Origin: Metabacillus rhizolycopersici
GTDB taxonomy: Bacteria; Bacillota; Bacilli; Bacillales; Bacillaceae
NCBI RefSeq assembly: GCF_020075705.1
Contig: NZ_JAIQUM010000095.1
Coordinates: forward strand, 1-14,976
DNA: 14,976 bases
Reading direction: 5' to 3'
A program made the translations under genes and the position numbers. The notes beneath the pieces are model-generated. The model was not told where the DNA came from. It searched no databases and was given only the letters and a program-made list of their open reading frames with translations. Of this stretch, positions 13,967 to 14,976 are shown piece by piece (position 1 is the first letter of the stretch; each line of letters begins with the position of its first letter).

Positions 13967-14976
13967 CTACTTAAAAACCTTACCGTTAAAAATAGCAATA
14001 ACTTCATCTTCCCCATCAACTACTCTGTGTAATTTTGCTCCTTCTCTTAAATCAATAAACTTGTTTAATGTCCACTCAGGAATAACCTCACCATTTCTAG
14101 ACGCAGTAAACCCATTTCCCGTCCATGGCCACTCATTATATTCCCATCCACTATATGGTTTTTCCATATTATGACCATATGGGATCTCTAAAAGTTCTGG
14201 AGAAAGCATTTCTGGGTTCTGCACTTTGAATTCAATATAGCCATAACTATTTCCATCCTCAGGATAAGGTATAACTACTTTTTTATCATATTCATCGTAA
14301 TAAGAATAATCTAATCTCATTGACTCTCGAACGTGAGAATAATTATGTATATGAGAACTATCTTCTGCCTTCGCCACAAAACCCTTAACTGAGGTATAAT
14401 CACCATCAAGATATTTTTGAATATCTCTTTCATGGAAGTTCTTTATTAAGGTTGTATTTTTATCTGGACGAGGGACTGAGTCACGAATATCTTGCATAAT
14501 TAATCTTTCACTGTCATTTAGCGTGTAGTCGGGTTTTAACCGTAAATTTGTAAATTCATCGTAACTTAAATTATGCTCTTTTAGTTTCTTAGGAAGAATA
14601 CCATTGACATAACTGGAAGAATCCATTTGACTAGTCGCAACTCGGGCCTCATTAGTCATTCCTATATCTACTTTATCCCAAAACTGTCCATATCGTTTCG
14701 CATCTTCTGGGCTCATTAAGTCTGCATAACCATTTAGTTTTCTAACCTCGCTAAAACTCTTACCAACATTATCAATACCCTTAGTACCTATCTCAAGATT
14801 ATTTCCATTTCCAACTTGGCTTCTCGGCACCTGATAAACCGCATTCTCCGCCTGCAACTTATTAACATAATAAGCCCCACCACCAACAGCCAACAACCCA
14901 AGCGCCTGATAAAGACTATTCTGCTGCTGTTCTTCTGTCAACGCATTCCCAAACATATCCTTGCCCGTCAAATACT
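13967..14976 (-). CDS. C-terminal part of a polymorphic (LXG/PT-TG type) toxin, 5' end outside window
   Basis: The frame is open at the right edge; the visible part is about 336 residues. It begins YLTGKDMFGNALTEEQQQNS, typical of the PT-TG pretoxin segment of Gram-positive polymorphic toxins, then ALGLLAVGGGAYYVNKLQAE. The rest is the toxin domain. Its tail has WPWTGNGFTASRNGEVIPEW (281-300, counting TTG 14971 as 1) and then LREGAKLHRVVDGEDEVIAIFNG. I do not recognise the domain. The pattern GF(V)AxAxDS in the middle and GFTAS...PE near the end faintly recalls ADP-ribosyltransferase folds, but no clear catalytic triad can be assigned. The N-terminal export domain (LXG or similar, type VII secretion) must lie beyond 14976. 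GC content drops sharply inside the gene, from about 48% (14811-14976) to about 31% (sample 14341-14460), as expected for an exchangeable toxin tip. The immunity gene follows 18 nt downstream. Confidence 0.8.
   Translation of the reverse strand, partial: YLTGKDMFGNALTEEQQQNSLYQALGLLAVGGGAYYVNKLQAENAVYQVPRSQVGNGNNLEIGTKGIDNVGKSFSEVRKLNGYADLMSPEDAKRYGQFWDKVDIGMTNEARVATSQMDSSSYVNGILPKKLKEHNLSYDEFTNLRLKPDYTLNDSERLIMQDIRDSVPRPDKNTTLIKNFHERDIQKYLDGDYTSVKGFVAKAEDSSHIHNYSHVRESMRLDYSYYDEYDKKVVIPYPEDGNSYGYIEFKVQNPEMLSPELLEIPYGHNMEKPYSGWEYNEWPWTGNGFTASRNGEVIPEWTLNKFIDLREGAKLHRVVDGEDEVIAIFNGKVFK

Noticed and set aside
1..14976. CRISPR arrays, tRNA genes, riboswitches
   Set aside because: I looked for regularly spaced direct repeats, tRNA cloverleaf signatures and common riboswitch cores by eye and saw none beyond the two bcr1-like copies.

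Overview
The window comes from a low-GC Gram-positive bacterium of the family Bacillaceae (Bacillus or a close relative). Supporting evidence: the 16S rRNA 5' end with Bacillus-type tandem rrn promoters and boxA, strong AGGAGG-type ribosome binding sites with frequent TTG/GTG starts, an LPDTA sortase signal, PhoP-type TTTACA repeats, and a PT-TG/LXG-style toxin-immunity cluster. The exact species cannot be fixed from the sequence.

Layout. 1-27 is the 5' end of a 16S rRNA gene on the minus strand, with its leader and two promoters (to about 271). Then come mostly minus-strand housekeeping genes: a stand-alone HEM4/uroporphyrinogen-III synthase-like gene (627-1448), purU (1666-2565), the two halves of a ThrE-type threonine/serine exporter (yjjB-like 2644-3081 and yjjP-like 3391-4167), and a HEAT-like SEC-C protein (4727-5878). 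The plus-strand peptidase T gene pepT (6321-7559) converges on a large minus-strand cell-wall-anchored protein (7696-11016) through a shared terminator.

Two copies of a ~150 bp structured repeat lie at 3254-3407 and 6111-6257. They look like the bcr1 family known from the Bacillus cereus group. One copy is flanked by ATAAA/ATAAA. The other sits inside the exporter operon and supplies the last codons and stop of the yjjP-like gene.

The surface protein has a signal peptide, lamin-tail domain, OB-fold-like region, choice-of-anchor I domain, Ig-like (Big_2) domain and LPDTA anchor. Upstream of it is an 11-bp-periodic array of TTTACA-like hexamers that looks like a PhoP box, so phosphate starvation probably controls it.

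The right third (11300-14976, minus strand) is an accessory polymorphic-toxin region. It holds the C-terminal part of a toxin with a PT-TG-like pretoxin segment, its immunity gene and a terminator. After these come a group II intron remnant, an IS1380-type transposase remnant, an orphan toxin tail with its own immunity gene, a further immunity-like gene, and a second copy of the same terminator. The two toxin tails share a TGxGFTxS...PE motif and the two immunity genes share start-site sequence. This fits a duplicated toxin/immunity cassette whose older copy was gutted by mobile elements.
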